DNA from: Constrictibacter sp. MBR-5
GTDB lineage: Bacteria; Pseudomonadota; Alphaproteobacteria; JAJUGE01
Assembly (NCBI RefSeq): GCF_040549485.1
Contig: NZ_JBEPTK010000001.1
Location: 766,253-830,252 of the forward strand
Reading direction: 5' to 3'
Length of the DNA stretch: 64,000 bases
In this document: piece by piece, positions 1-7,653 of the stretch
Layout of the letters: every line of letters begins with the position of its first letter
How positions within the stretch are numbered: the stretch's first letter is position 1
The notes under the pieces: generated by a model
Databases searched by the model: none
What the model saw: only the letters and a program-made list of their open reading frames with translations
What the model was told of the DNA's origin: nothing
Program-made: the position numbers and the translations under genes

Positions 1-80
1 GAAGTTCCGATCTCTTGATCTCGGTCAAGTCGGGCGAAGCTGCGGGGGGTGCGGACGGGATCGTCGCGCGGCGAGCAGCC

Positions 81-581
81 TCAGCGGCGCCGCGACGGCC
101 GCATCTCGTCCAGCGTCACCGGCCGGAAGTTCCAGCAGTCGACGCCGACGTCGATCTGCCGCGGCAGGCCCTTCAGGCGGCCGTGGCTGTGGCCGTGCAG
201 GTTGACGACGCCCTTGTGCATGCCGTTCCACGACCGGAACGGGTAGTGGCACAGGACCAGCCGCGCCTCGTCCACGGTGATCTCGGCATAGGGGGTAACG
301 CTGGTCCAGCCGCGCAGGCGCAGCGCCTCGTCCTTGTCGTTGTTGCCGACGACCAGATGCTTGATGCCGTTGAGGCGCGCCAGCAGCGCCTCCATCTCCG
401 GCGCCGGCACCCGCACGGCGAAGTCGCCCAGATGCCAGACCTCGTCGTTCGGTCCGACCGTCTCGTTCCAGCCTTCGACCATCGCGGCGTCCATCTCCGG
501 CACGCTCGCGAACGGCCGCTTGAATAGGCTGCGCGCGCCGGCATGGCCGAAGTGGGTGTCCGCGGTGAAGAAGACCGTCAC
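81..581 (-). CDS. Calcineurin-like metallophosphoesterase
   Basis: A 166-residue metal-dependent phosphoesterase. The metal-binding signature is complete: D8 and H10 in TADTHFGH, D53 in LGDF, N80-N81-D82 in VVGNND, H112 in CHYP, and H129/H131/H133 in LHGHSHG. Small proteins of this type hydrolyse phosphodiesters or phosphomonoesters; the substrate cannot be read from sequence. It has no signal peptide, so it should be cytoplasmic. It is the last gene of a tight reverse operon: its start lies 4 bases after the TenA stop, which in turn follows the ferredoxin gene. The first 80 bases of the window, downstream of its stop, hold no gene that I can see. Confidence 0.88.
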   Translation of the reverse strand: MTVFFTADTHFGHAGARSLFKRPFASVPEMDAAMVEGWNETVGPNDEVWHLGDFAVRVPAPEMEALLARLNGIKHLVVGNNDKDEALRLRGWTSVTPYAEITVDEARLVLCHYPFRSWNGMHKGVVNLHGHSHGRLKGLPRQIDVGVDCWNFRPVTLDEMRPSRRR

Positions 582-585
582 CGGG

Positions 586-1260
586 CTACCGGGCCGGGTT
601 CAGGCCCATCTCCCAGAAGGCGATTTCCGCGACCGTCGCCTGCCGAAAGGTGCGGGCCAGCAGGTCGAAGCGGCCCTCGCCGCCGCGGATCGCCAGCAGC
701 CGGTCGAGCTGTTCGGCGGCACCGCGCGCCACCTCCTGATAGTCCTCGCCCGCATACATCTCGATCCACGGCAGGTAGGGATTGCCCTCCCGCCGGGTCT
801 GCGGATCGGCCGCGAGCCAGGCGCCGATCTCGGCGTAGCCGATGACGCACGGCACCAGCGCCGTGTGCAGGTCGAGCAGGTCGCCCGCCATGCCGCGCTC
901 CAGGACGAAGCGCGTATAGGCGATGGTCGCCGGATCCTCCGGCAGCGCGGCCATCTCGGCCTCGGTCATGCCCCAGCCGGCGCAGAAGCGCACGTGCAGG
1001 CTCATCTCGGTGTCGAGCAGCACGGAGACCGACCGCGCCGCCCGCCGCATGTCCTCCAGCGTGTCCGCCTTGTAGACCGCGAGCGCATAGGCACGGGCGA
1101 AGTGGATCAGGAACAGGTAATCCTGGCCCAGATAGTGCCGGAAGCACGCCTGGGGCAGCGTGCCGGCGCCCAGTTCCCGGACGAAGCGGTGACGCGTGTA
1201 CGCCGCCCACTCCGCCGGGCAGGACGCCTTCAGTCGCTCGAACAGTCCGTCGCCGGCCAC
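586..1260 (-). CDS. tenA: TenA family aminopyrimidine aminohydrolase (thiaminase II)
   Basis: TenA salvages thiamine pyrimidine by hydrolysing aminopyrimidine breakdown products to HMP; some homologs cleave thiamine. The 224-residue length is normal. Residues matching the family active site are visible: D47 in GQDYLF, Y115, catalytic Cys C138 in VPCVIGY, and a glutamate in the C-terminal AEIAFWEM helix (E212). The position that is Tyr in Bacillus TenA (Y47) appears to be F50 here, so the exact substrate may differ. It lies 4 bases after the ferredoxin stop and 4 bases before the metallophosphoesterase start, so the three genes are probably cotranscribed. No THI-box (TPP) riboswitch is visible upstream. 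Confidence 0.88.
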   Translation of the reverse strand: MAGDGLFERLKASCPAEWAAYTRHRFVRELGAGTLPQACFRHYLGQDYLFLIHFARAYALAVYKADTLEDMRRAARSVSVLLDTEMSLHVRFCAGWGMTEAEMAALPEDPATIAYTRFVLERGMAGDLLDLHTALVPCVIGYAEIGAWLAADPQTRREGNPYLPWIEMYAGEDYQEVARGAAEQLDRLLAIRGGEGRFDLLARTFRQATVAEIAFWEMGLNPAR

Positions 1261-1264
1261 CGGC

Positions 1265-1594
1265 TCAGCCCATCGCGCTGCGGGTCTCGGACGGCAGGCT
1301 GACGACGAGCCCGTCGAGATCGTCGGTCACGGTGATCTGGCACCCGAGACGCGAGGTCGGCGTCAGGCCGAAGGCGAGGTCGAGCATGTCCTCCTCGTCC
1401 TCGCTCGGCTCGTCGAGCCGCTCCGACCATTCGGGATCCACGATGACATGGCAGGTCGAGCAGGCGAGCGAGCCCTCGCAGGCGCCCTCGATGTCGATGT
1501 CGAACTTGCGCGCGATCTCCAGGATCGTCAGGCCGGACTGCGGTTCGACGTCACGCTTGCGCCCATCCGGGTAGATGAAAGTGACTTTCGGCAT
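1265..1594 (-). CDS. 2Fe-2S ferredoxin, adrenodoxin type
   Basis: A 109-residue electron carrier. The cluster ligands follow the adrenodoxin/ISC ferredoxin pattern: C39, C45 and C48 (C-x5-C-x2-C) and C85 in RLGCQ. Such proteins donate electrons to iron-sulfur assembly or to cytochrome P450 and hydroxylase systems. The open frame extends 28 codons further upstream, but the ATG at 1594 is preceded by a GAGGAA ribosome site and gives the usual MPKVTFI start. It is the first gene of the ferredoxin-TenA-metallophosphoesterase operon. The acidic stretch before C85 ([10 protein letters not shown]) is typical of the partner-docking helix. Confidence 0.92.
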   Translation of the reverse strand: MPKVTFIYPDGRKRDVEPQSGLTILEIARKFDIDIEGACEGSLACSTCHVIVDPEWSERLDEPSEDEEDMLDLAFGLTPTSRLGCQITVTDDLDGLVVSLPSETRSAMG

Positions 1595-1715
1595 GGTTCC
1601 TCGCTGGCTGGCCGACACGTCATAGCGTCGCAGGGGCCCGCCGGAAAGCCCCGAACATAAGCCCCGAGCGCACCCCAAGGCGGGTGGATACCGGCCGGAT
1701 GCGGGCTATGTAGCG

Positions 1716-2495
1716 ATGCAGCGCCGGAGAACACACCGGCAGCAGCCCCCTTTTCCCGATTTTTCCGTCGATTGCCGTTTGACCGACACCCGACCCGGAC
1801 GCCGGCCACGGATCCTCGCCGCCACGCTCTTCGCGATCGTCGTCGCGGCGGCAGTGACCTGGCCCTACTGGCCGACCGTGCCGCCGCGCTGGCTGCCCTG
1901 GACGCCGCTCGACATCGCCGATGCGCCGAACATGCTGACCGGCATCAAGCTGGCGCGGCTCGGCAGCGACGGCGTCGCCTGCCGTGCCGTGCTGCATGCC
2001 GCCGGACTCGGCTTCGAACCGGTGCCCGACCGCAGCACCGGGCCGGGCTGCGGCTTCGAGAATGCCGGACGCGCCGGCCGCGGCCTGACGATCTCCGGCA
2101 GCGTGACCGCCACCTGCCCGCTCGTCGTCTCCTGGGCCCTGTTCGAGCGGCACGCGCTGCAGCCTGCGGCGGAGCGGCATTTCGGCAGCCGCGTCAGCAC
2201 CGCGCGCCACTACGGGACCTACGCCTGCCGCAATGTCTACGGCCGGAGCTCGGGACGCCGCAGCCAGCACGCCACGGCGAACGCGATCGACATCGCCGGC
2301 TTCACCCTCGACGACGGTACGACCGTCTCTTTGCAGCGTGACTGGAACGGCCCCGATGGCGACAAGGCGGCGTTCCTGGCCGATGTCCGTGACGGCGCCT
2401 GCCGCTTCTTCCGCGGTGTGCTGGGTCCTGACTACAACGCGGCGCACCGCGACCACTTCCACTTCGACCGCGGCCGCTGGAACGCCTGCCGCTGA
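1716..2495 (+). CDS. Extensin-like family protein, membrane anchored
   Basis: A 259-residue protein with a basic N-terminus, one hydrophobic segment at about residues 33-50 and a C-terminal extensin-like domain. The domain shows several spaced cysteines (VACRAV, GPGCGF, ATCPL, YACRN, GACRF, NACR), the ATANAIDIAGF motif and a closing HRDHFHFD motif. The His/Asp pattern resembles the D-alanyl-D-alanine carboxypeptidase/M15-like metal site. A periplasmic, cell-wall-related role is therefore likely, but the activity of this family is not well established. It is divergent from the ferredoxin operon, with about 120 bases between the starts. Confidence 0.8.
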   Translation: MQRRRTHRQQPPFPDFSVDCRLTDTRPGRRPRILAATLFAIVVAAAVTWPYWPTVPPRWLPWTPLDIADAPNMLTGIKLARLGSDGVACRAVLHAAGLGFEPVPDRSTGPGCGFENAGRAGRGLTISGSVTATCPLVVSWALFERHALQPAAERHFGSRVSTARHYGTYACRNVYGRSSGRRSQHATANAIDIAGFTLDDGTTVSLQRDWNGPDGDKAAFLADVRDGACRFFRGVLGPDYNAAHRDHFHFDRGRWNACR

Positions 2496-2591
2496 GGCCG
2501 GTGGCCCTGGAGGCCCCGGCACCCGGTCCCGAACCGGGGTCGCCGCCCAGCGTTATGTCCCTGTTCCCTTTTCCCCGGAGTGACCAGCCAC

Positions 2592-4736
2592 GTGAATCCA
2601 CGCGATCCCCGGACGGCCGAGGCGGCACCGCCCCCGCTGGACGCATGGCGCACCGAGACGGCGACCCGGGCGACGGTCCTGCGCGACGCCGCCACCTATT
2701 TCGGCGTGCTGCGCAAGGCGCTGCTGGCGGCGGAGCGGGAGGTGGCGATCGTCGGCTGGGACATCGACAGCCGCACCCCGCTGGTCGGCGAGAGCGGCGA
2801 GCCCGACGACGCCCTGCCGCGCGAACTGAGCGCGTTCCTCAGCGCGCTGGTGAAGCGCCGCCCGAAGCTGAGGGTCCGCCTGCTGCTGTGGGACTATTCG
2901 GTGCTGTTCACGGCCGAGCGCGAGGCGATGGCGAGCTACACGCTGGGCTGGAGCACGCCGCGCCAGATCACCTTCTGCTTCGACGACTGCGTGCCGCTCG
3001 GCGCGTCGCATCACCAGAAGATCGTCCTGATCGACGACGCGGTCGCGTTCAGCGGCGGCATCGACCTCGCCATCCGTCGCTGGGACACGCCGGCGCACCG
3101 GGTGAAGGAGCCGCGCCGCGTCGATCCGGCCGGCAAGCCCTACCGCCCGTTTCACGACGTCCAGATGATGGTCGAGGGGCCGGCCGCACGCGCGATCGGC
3201 GATCTCGTCCGCAAACGCTGGCGCGCCGCCCGCTGCGAGACCCTGCAGGCACAGCCCGCCCCCGCGACGTCGCCCTGGCCCGCGGACGTGGCGCCGGATT
3301 TCCGAGACTGCCAGGTCTCGATCGCCCGCACACTGCCGGCCTTCCAGGGCGAGAGCGAGGTCCGCGAGGTCGAGCGGTGGTTCCTCGGCATGATCGCGCG
3401 GGCGGAACGCACGCTCTACATCGAGAACCAGTTCGTCACCGCGCCGAAACTGGCGAAGGCGATCGCGGCGCGGATCCGGGAGCGCCCCGAACTGGAAGTG
3501 CTCATCGTCGCCCCCCAGCAGTATCAGTCTTGGCTGGAATCGAAGACGATGCGCACGGGACGGATCGGCTTCGTCCAGGTGCTCGAGCGCGCCGGCGTGT
3601 CGGATCGCATCCGGCTGCTCACCCCGCTGGTCGAGGAAGACGGCGAACGCGCCGCCGTCATGGTCCACGCCAAGATCATGATCGTCGACGACACCTTCCT
3701 GCGGGTGGGCTCGGCCAACCTCAACAACCGCTCCCTCGGCACCGACACGGAATGCGACCTGATCGTCCACGGCACGGAGGAGCGACATCGCAAGGCGATC
3801 CGGGACGTGCGCGACGCACTGCTCGGCGAGCATCTGGGCGCCGAGGGCGCCACGGTGACGCAGGCGGTGGCCGATACGGGGTCCCTTTTCGGCGCGATCG
3901 ACCGCCTCAACGGCGGGCCGCACCGCCTCGCCCCCTTGAAGGACGGCGAGATCGAGGATCGCGACGCCGCCGCGGCCATGGCGGCGGTCGCCGATCCCGA
4001 ACGCCCCATCGACCCGGAGGTCTTCGTCGACATGATGGCCGAACGGCGCCCGGTACGGCGCAACCTTTCGGGCATCGCCCGGCTCACCCTGATCGCCGCG
4101 GCGGTCGCCGCCCTGGTCCTGGTCTGGCAGGTGACGCCGCTCCGCGAATATGCCGATTTCGCGACGGTCGAGCGCGCCGTCGCCACGATCGCGTCCGATC
4201 CGCTGGCGCCGGCCTACGTGATTCTCGGCTTCGTCGTCTCCGGCCTGGTCGCGTTTCCGGTCATGATCGCGATCGCCGTCACCGCCGTGACCTTCGGTGC
4301 ATGGCTGGGGCTCGCCTATGCGGCGACCGGCGCGCTCGCCAGCGCCCTCGTCACCTACGGCGTGGGCGCGCTCGTCGGTGCGGGGCTCATCGAAAGCCTC
4401 CTCGGCCGCCGCTTCACCCGCATCAGCCGGCGCATCAAGGACAAGGGCATCCTGGCCGTCGCCGCGATCCGAATGGTTCCGATCGCTCCCTTCACGGTGA
4501 TCAACCTGCTGGCCGGCGCCAGCCGCATCCGGCTGCGCGACTACACGATCGGCACGATGCTCGGCCTCACGCCGGGGCTCCTCGTCATCGCGCCGCTCGG
4601 ACGGCAGGCGTACGAGGTGCTGACCGACCCGTCGATCGAGGACACGCTGATGCTCCTCGGACTGGCGCTCGTCTGGCTGACCGTGTCCTTTGGTCTGCAG
4701 CGCGTCGTCTCCCGCTACGAGAGATCGAATCGTTGA
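2592..4736 (+). CDS. Phospholipase D-like protein fused to a VTT (SNARE-associated/DedA-type) membrane domain
   Basis: A fusion protein of about 714 residues. The N-terminal half carries two HKD motifs: HQK followed by DD near residue 140, and VHAK followed by DD near residue 359. These are typical of phospholipase D/cardiolipin synthase enzymes acting by a phosphohistidine intermediate. The C-terminal ~210 residues are a multi-pass VTT domain with the family motif around FPVMIAIAV and the RMVPIAPFTVIN segment. GTG codons lie at 2580 and 2592; a GGAG at 2577-2580 can only serve the second, so I chose 2592. The stop overlaps the TTG start of the next gene, so the two are probably translationally coupled. 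The role is presumably in phospholipid remodelling at the inner membrane. Confidence 0.87.
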   Translation: MNPRDPRTAEAAPPPLDAWRTETATRATVLRDAATYFGVLRKALLAAEREVAIVGWDIDSRTPLVGESGEPDDALPRELSAFLSALVKRRPKLRVRLLLWDYSVLFTAEREAMASYTLGWSTPRQITFCFDDCVPLGASHHQKIVLIDDAVAFSGGIDLAIRRWDTPAHRVKEPRRVDPAGKPYRPFHDVQMMVEGPAARAIGDLVRKRWRAARCETLQAQPAPATSPWPADVAPDFRDCQVSIARTLPAFQGESEVREVERWFLGMIARAERTLYIENQFVTAPKLAKAIAARIRERPELEVLIVAPQQYQSWLESKTMRTGRIGFVQVLERAGVSDRIRLLTPLVEEDGERAAVMVHAKIMIVDDTFLRVGSANLNNRSLGTDTECDLIVHGTEERHRKAIRDVRDALLGEHLGAEGATVTQAVADTGSLFGAIDRLNGGPHRLAPLKDGEIEDRDAAAAMAAVADPERPIDPEVFVDMMAERRPVRRNLSGIARLTLIAAAVAALVLVWQVTPLREYADFATVERAVATIASDPLAPAYVILGFVVSGLVAFPVMIAIAVTAVTFGAWLGLAYAATGALASALVTYGVGALVGAGLIESLLGRRFTRISRRIKDKGILAVAAIRMVPIAPFTVINLLAGASRIRLRDYTIGTMLGLTPGLLVIAPLGRQAYEVLTDPSIEDTLMLLGLALVWLTVSFGLQRVVSRYERSNR

Positions 4737-5527
4737 CGGACAAGGGTTTGCGTACGATCCGGCTGATGAGCTGGAACATCCACGGCTGCGCGGGATCGGA
4801 CGGGCTGCGGGACGCCGACAGGATCGTCGCACTGATCGACGAGATCGGGCCGGACGTGCTCGCGGTGCAGGAGGTCGACACGCGCTGCACCGGCGCCGGC
4901 GGCGAGGCACTCGTGGCGCTTCTCGCCGACGCGGTGGGCGAGCACCGGGCCGAAGCCTATACCCTGGTCGAGCCCGACGGCGAATACGGCCAGGCGCTGT
5001 TCAGCCGCCTGCCGCTGTTCGAGCACACGACCCACGACGTCTCGTGGCGCCGGCGCGAGCCGCGCCGCGTCATCGACGTGACCGTGGCAGCCGCCGGCTC
5101 GCGACTGCGCGTGCTGGCCACGCATCTTGGCCTGTCCCTGCGCGAGCGGCGCTTTCAGGCGGAACGCCTGGATCAGGCACTCGGGCCGCGGGTGGACGTG
5201 CCCACCGTCGTGCTCGGCGACTTCAACGACTGGCTGCCCTACGGGACGGTGTACCGGCGGCTGATCCCCAGGCTGCCGGTGGTGACGGACATCCGCACGT
5301 TTCCGGCCCGTCTGCCGCTGCTGACGCTCGACAGGATCTACGCCTCGAGCGAGCTGCAGCTGCTCGCCCCCCGGACGCTCCGCCATGCGAGGCGCGCTTC
5401 GGACCACCTGCCGGTGATCGCCGACCTCGTGCTGCCGGAGGCCCGGGACACGGGCGCGGAGCTCAGTGCATCATCAGGACCGGAATGGGCGACTGCGCCA
5501 TCACCGTCCGCGTCGCACCGGCGATGA
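4733..5527 (+). CDS. Endonuclease/exonuclease/phosphatase (EEP) family hydrolase
   Basis: A 264-residue DNase I-like fold enzyme. Visible signatures are MSWNIHG, the metal-binding Glu in VQEVD, GDFNDW and the terminal SDHLPV. Family members cleave phosphodiester or phosphomonoester bonds in nucleic acids, inositides or lipids. The frame has no ATG before SWNIHG except one directly in the motif, so a TTG at 4733 is the likely start. It overlaps the upstream stop (TTGA), with a GAGAGA purine stretch 8 bases before it. Pairing with a PLD-VTT fusion suggests a lipid or membrane substrate rather than DNA repair. The last 65 bases run convergently over the end of the UspA gene. Confidence 0.85.
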   Translation: MTDKGLRTIRLMSWNIHGCAGSDGLRDADRIVALIDEIGPDVLAVQEVDTRCTGAGGEALVALLADAVGEHRAEAYTLVEPDGEYGQALFSRLPLFEHTTHDVSWRRREPRRVIDVTVAAAGSRLRVLATHLGLSLRERRFQAERLDQALGPRVDVPTVVLGDFNDWLPYGTVYRRLIPRLPVVTDIRTFPARLPLLTLDRIYASSELQLLAPRTLRHARRASDHLPVIADLVLPEARDTGAELSASSGPEWATAPSPSASHRR

Positions 5528-6308
5528 CCATCTGGCGGATGCGCATGTGCGTAAAGGCGCCCATCACCAGCAGGCCGGCCCCCTGCTCCTTGCAGGTCTC
5601 GAGGATGAGCGAGCCGGTGGGGTCGTCGAACAGGCCGCCCGACTCGGACTTGACCGTCAGGGCCTCGGCCGACAGGCCGTGCGCGGCGAGATAGTCGCGC
5701 ACCCCGACCGGCTCGCCCTCGCCGACGGCGAGAATGATCGTCCGCTGCGCGCCGCGCAGGAACGGCATCGCCGCCTTCAGCGCCCGCGCCGCCTCCGGGC
5801 TGTCGTTCCACGCGACGATCACCGTGCCGCGGTGCTCGGGCTTCGTCGCCGTCTCGGGCGGCACGAGATAGACGGGCCGGCCGGATTCGAACAGCACCGC
5901 CTCGATGTCGCGCTCGGTGGAGGAGGAGACGCCCTCGCCCGGCCGGGGGAACAGGACCAGGTCGGCGAGCCGTGCCCGCGCCGCGAGAATGTCGGCCTCC
6001 GAGCCGGTGGTCACGTCGAGGGTCGCATCGCTGCGGCCGGCCGCGACCTCGTCGAACAGGGCGCGCGCGCGCCGCTCGCGCTCCTGCGCCTCCGCCTCGG
6101 CCGCCTCGAGGATCATCTCCATTCCGGCGCCGGATCCGGCGCCGGCGGCGCCCGCCCCGGCATAGGCGATCGACATGGTGGGGTCTTGGTGGATGTGCGC
6201 GACCGCGAGCGACGCCTCAAACTGCGTCGCGAGATCGAGCCCCGCGACCAGCACGTCGCGCGACGGCACCTGCCCCGTCAGCGGAACCAGTATCTTCTTG
6301 ATGCTCAT
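5463..6308 (-). CDS. Universal stress protein, two-domain UspA type
   Basis: A 281-residue cytoplasmic protein with tandem Usp-like folds. The first half starts MSIKKILVPLTG and the second begins around TVIVAWNDSPEA near residue 160. It ends with the ATP-binding-type pattern LLVMGAFTHMRIRQMVIAGATRTVM and SPIPVLMMH. That C-terminal G-x2-G-x9-G-(S/T)-like loop is conserved, so nucleotide binding is plausible. Usp proteins support survival under stress and growth arrest. It lies 71 bases downstream of corA on the same strand and may be cotranscribed. Its 3' end overlaps the end of the EEP gene on the other strand. Confidence 0.9.
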   Translation of the reverse strand: MSIKKILVPLTGQVPSRDVLVAGLDLATQFEASLAVAHIHQDPTMSIAYAGAGAAGAGSGAGMEMILEAAEAEAQERERRARALFDEVAAGRSDATLDVTTGSEADILAARARLADLVLFPRPGEGVSSSTERDIEAVLFESGRPVYLVPPETATKPEHRGTVIVAWNDSPEAARALKAAMPFLRGAQRTIILAVGEGEPVGVRDYLAAHGLSAEALTVKSESGGLFDDPTGSLILETCKEQGAGLLVMGAFTHMRIRQMVIAGATRTVMAQSPIPVLMMH

Positions 6309-6379
6309 CGCGTCCTCATCCGATCAGTGCACTGAACCGAAACGCATCCTCGCCTGCCGCGTTCCGGGCAATCCGGCGG

Positions 6380-7513
6380 CTACCGGCGTCCCCGCCTGCG
6401 CCCGTCGATCCGCGTCTCCCGCCGCAGCCAGCCCTTGCGCCAGAACACGAGGAGGAAAGCGAACGCGACCGCCGTCATGAGGCCGAGCGCGAAGGGATAA
6501 CCAAAGTACCACCGCAACTCCGGCATGTTCCAGGGCGACTCGGAGGTCTCGAAGTTCATGCCGTAGACGCTGGCGATGAAGCCGAGCGGGATGAAGATCG
6601 TCGCGATGATGGTCAGGACCTTCATCACCTCGTTCATCCGGTTGCTCACCGCCATCATGTGCAGGTCGAACAGGCTGCTGCTGACCTCGCGATAGACCTC
6701 GGTCATGTCGATCAGCTGGACGAGATGGTCGTAGCAGTCGCGCAGGTAGACCCGCGTCTGTGCCGTCACCGGCGGCATCTCGTCGCGCAGCAGCGCACCG
6801 ATCATCTCGCGTTGCGGCCAGAGGGTGCGGCGCACCAGCAGCAGGTCGCGCTTGACTGCATGCACTTCCCCAACGATCTCGCCCGACGGCTCGCGTATCG
6901 CGCGGTCTTCGAGCGCCTCGACGACCTCGCCGTGGGTCTCCAGCACGGGAAAGAACCCGTCGATCATCGCGTCGAGCAGCGCATAGGCCAGATAATCCGC
7001 GCCGTTCGCCCGAAAACGGCCGGAACTGCCCTGGATGCGCTGGCGGATCGGGTCGAAGCAGTCGCCCGGCCGTTCCTGGAACGAGAGCACGAAGCCTGTG
7101 CCCAGGAAGAGCGACAATTGCTCAGCGACGAAAGGCCGGACCGTCTCCGCCATCTGCGTGACGATGAACAGGTGGTCGCCGTAGCTTTCCACCTTCGGCC
7201 GCTGGTGCGTGCTCAGCACGTCCTCCAGCGCCAGCGGATGCAGCCCGAACTCGGCTCCGAGCCGGCGCAGCAGCGCCACATCGCCCAGGCCGTCGACGTC
7301 GACCCAGATCACCGGCCATTGCGCGCGCAGCGCTGCGATCTCGTCGGGATCGGCATGCTCGCGGTCGATCACGCCGTCGGGCCCGTAGGCGATGATCCGG
7401 ATCGCAGGGGGGCGCGCGTCCGGCGCGGCGGCGAGCGTTCCGGGCGCCGAGCCGGGGATGCTCCGCCGTCGGTGGAATAGGCGTCCGGTCCTAGAGGCTT
7501 GTGCCCGGCTCAT
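6380..7513 (-). CDS. corA: CorA family magnesium/divalent cation transporter
   Basis: A 377-residue protein with a large cytoplasmic N-terminal domain and two C-terminal membrane helices. The hallmark YGMNFE motif (GMN selectivity loop) follows the first helix (FIPLGFIASVYGMN), and a basic tail follows the second. CorA pentamers carry Mg2+ and sometimes Co2+ or Ni2+ into the cell. I chose the ATG at 7513 rather than the upstream in-frame codon because it is preceded by a purine-rich GGGGAG/GGAG site. The acidic extracellular loop ETSESPWNMPEL is typical. It is divergent from tamA, with a 140-base shared upstream region. Confidence 0.92.
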   Translation of the reverse strand: MSRAQASRTGRLFHRRRSIPGSAPGTLAAAPDARPPAIRIIAYGPDGVIDREHADPDEIAALRAQWPVIWVDVDGLGDVALLRRLGAEFGLHPLALEDVLSTHQRPKVESYGDHLFIVTQMAETVRPFVAEQLSLFLGTGFVLSFQERPGDCFDPIRQRIQGSSGRFRANGADYLAYALLDAMIDGFFPVLETHGEVVEALEDRAIREPSGEIVGEVHAVKRDLLLVRRTLWPQREMIGALLRDEMPPVTAQTRVYLRDCYDHLVQLIDMTEVYREVSSSLFDLHMMAVSNRMNEVMKVLTIIATIFIPLGFIASVYGMNFETSESPWNMPELRWYFGYPFALGLMTAVAFAFLLVFWRKGWLRRETRIDGRRRGRR

Positions 7514-7653
7514 CGCGCTCCATCTCCCCAAAGTCGCAAACACCCGGAACCGGGCATGTTGATGTGGTGTTGCCCCCGGGAACGGTCCGGCAGATTCTCG
7601 TCTCCGGCGATCCTACGGGAAGTCGCAAGTTGAAGGTGAGACGAGGTGGTTGC

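Noticed and set aside
586..1594. A thiamine (TPP) riboswitch upstream of the ferredoxin-TenA operon
   Set aside because: The roughly 120 bases upstream of 1594 lack the conserved CUGAGA-type THI-box core.
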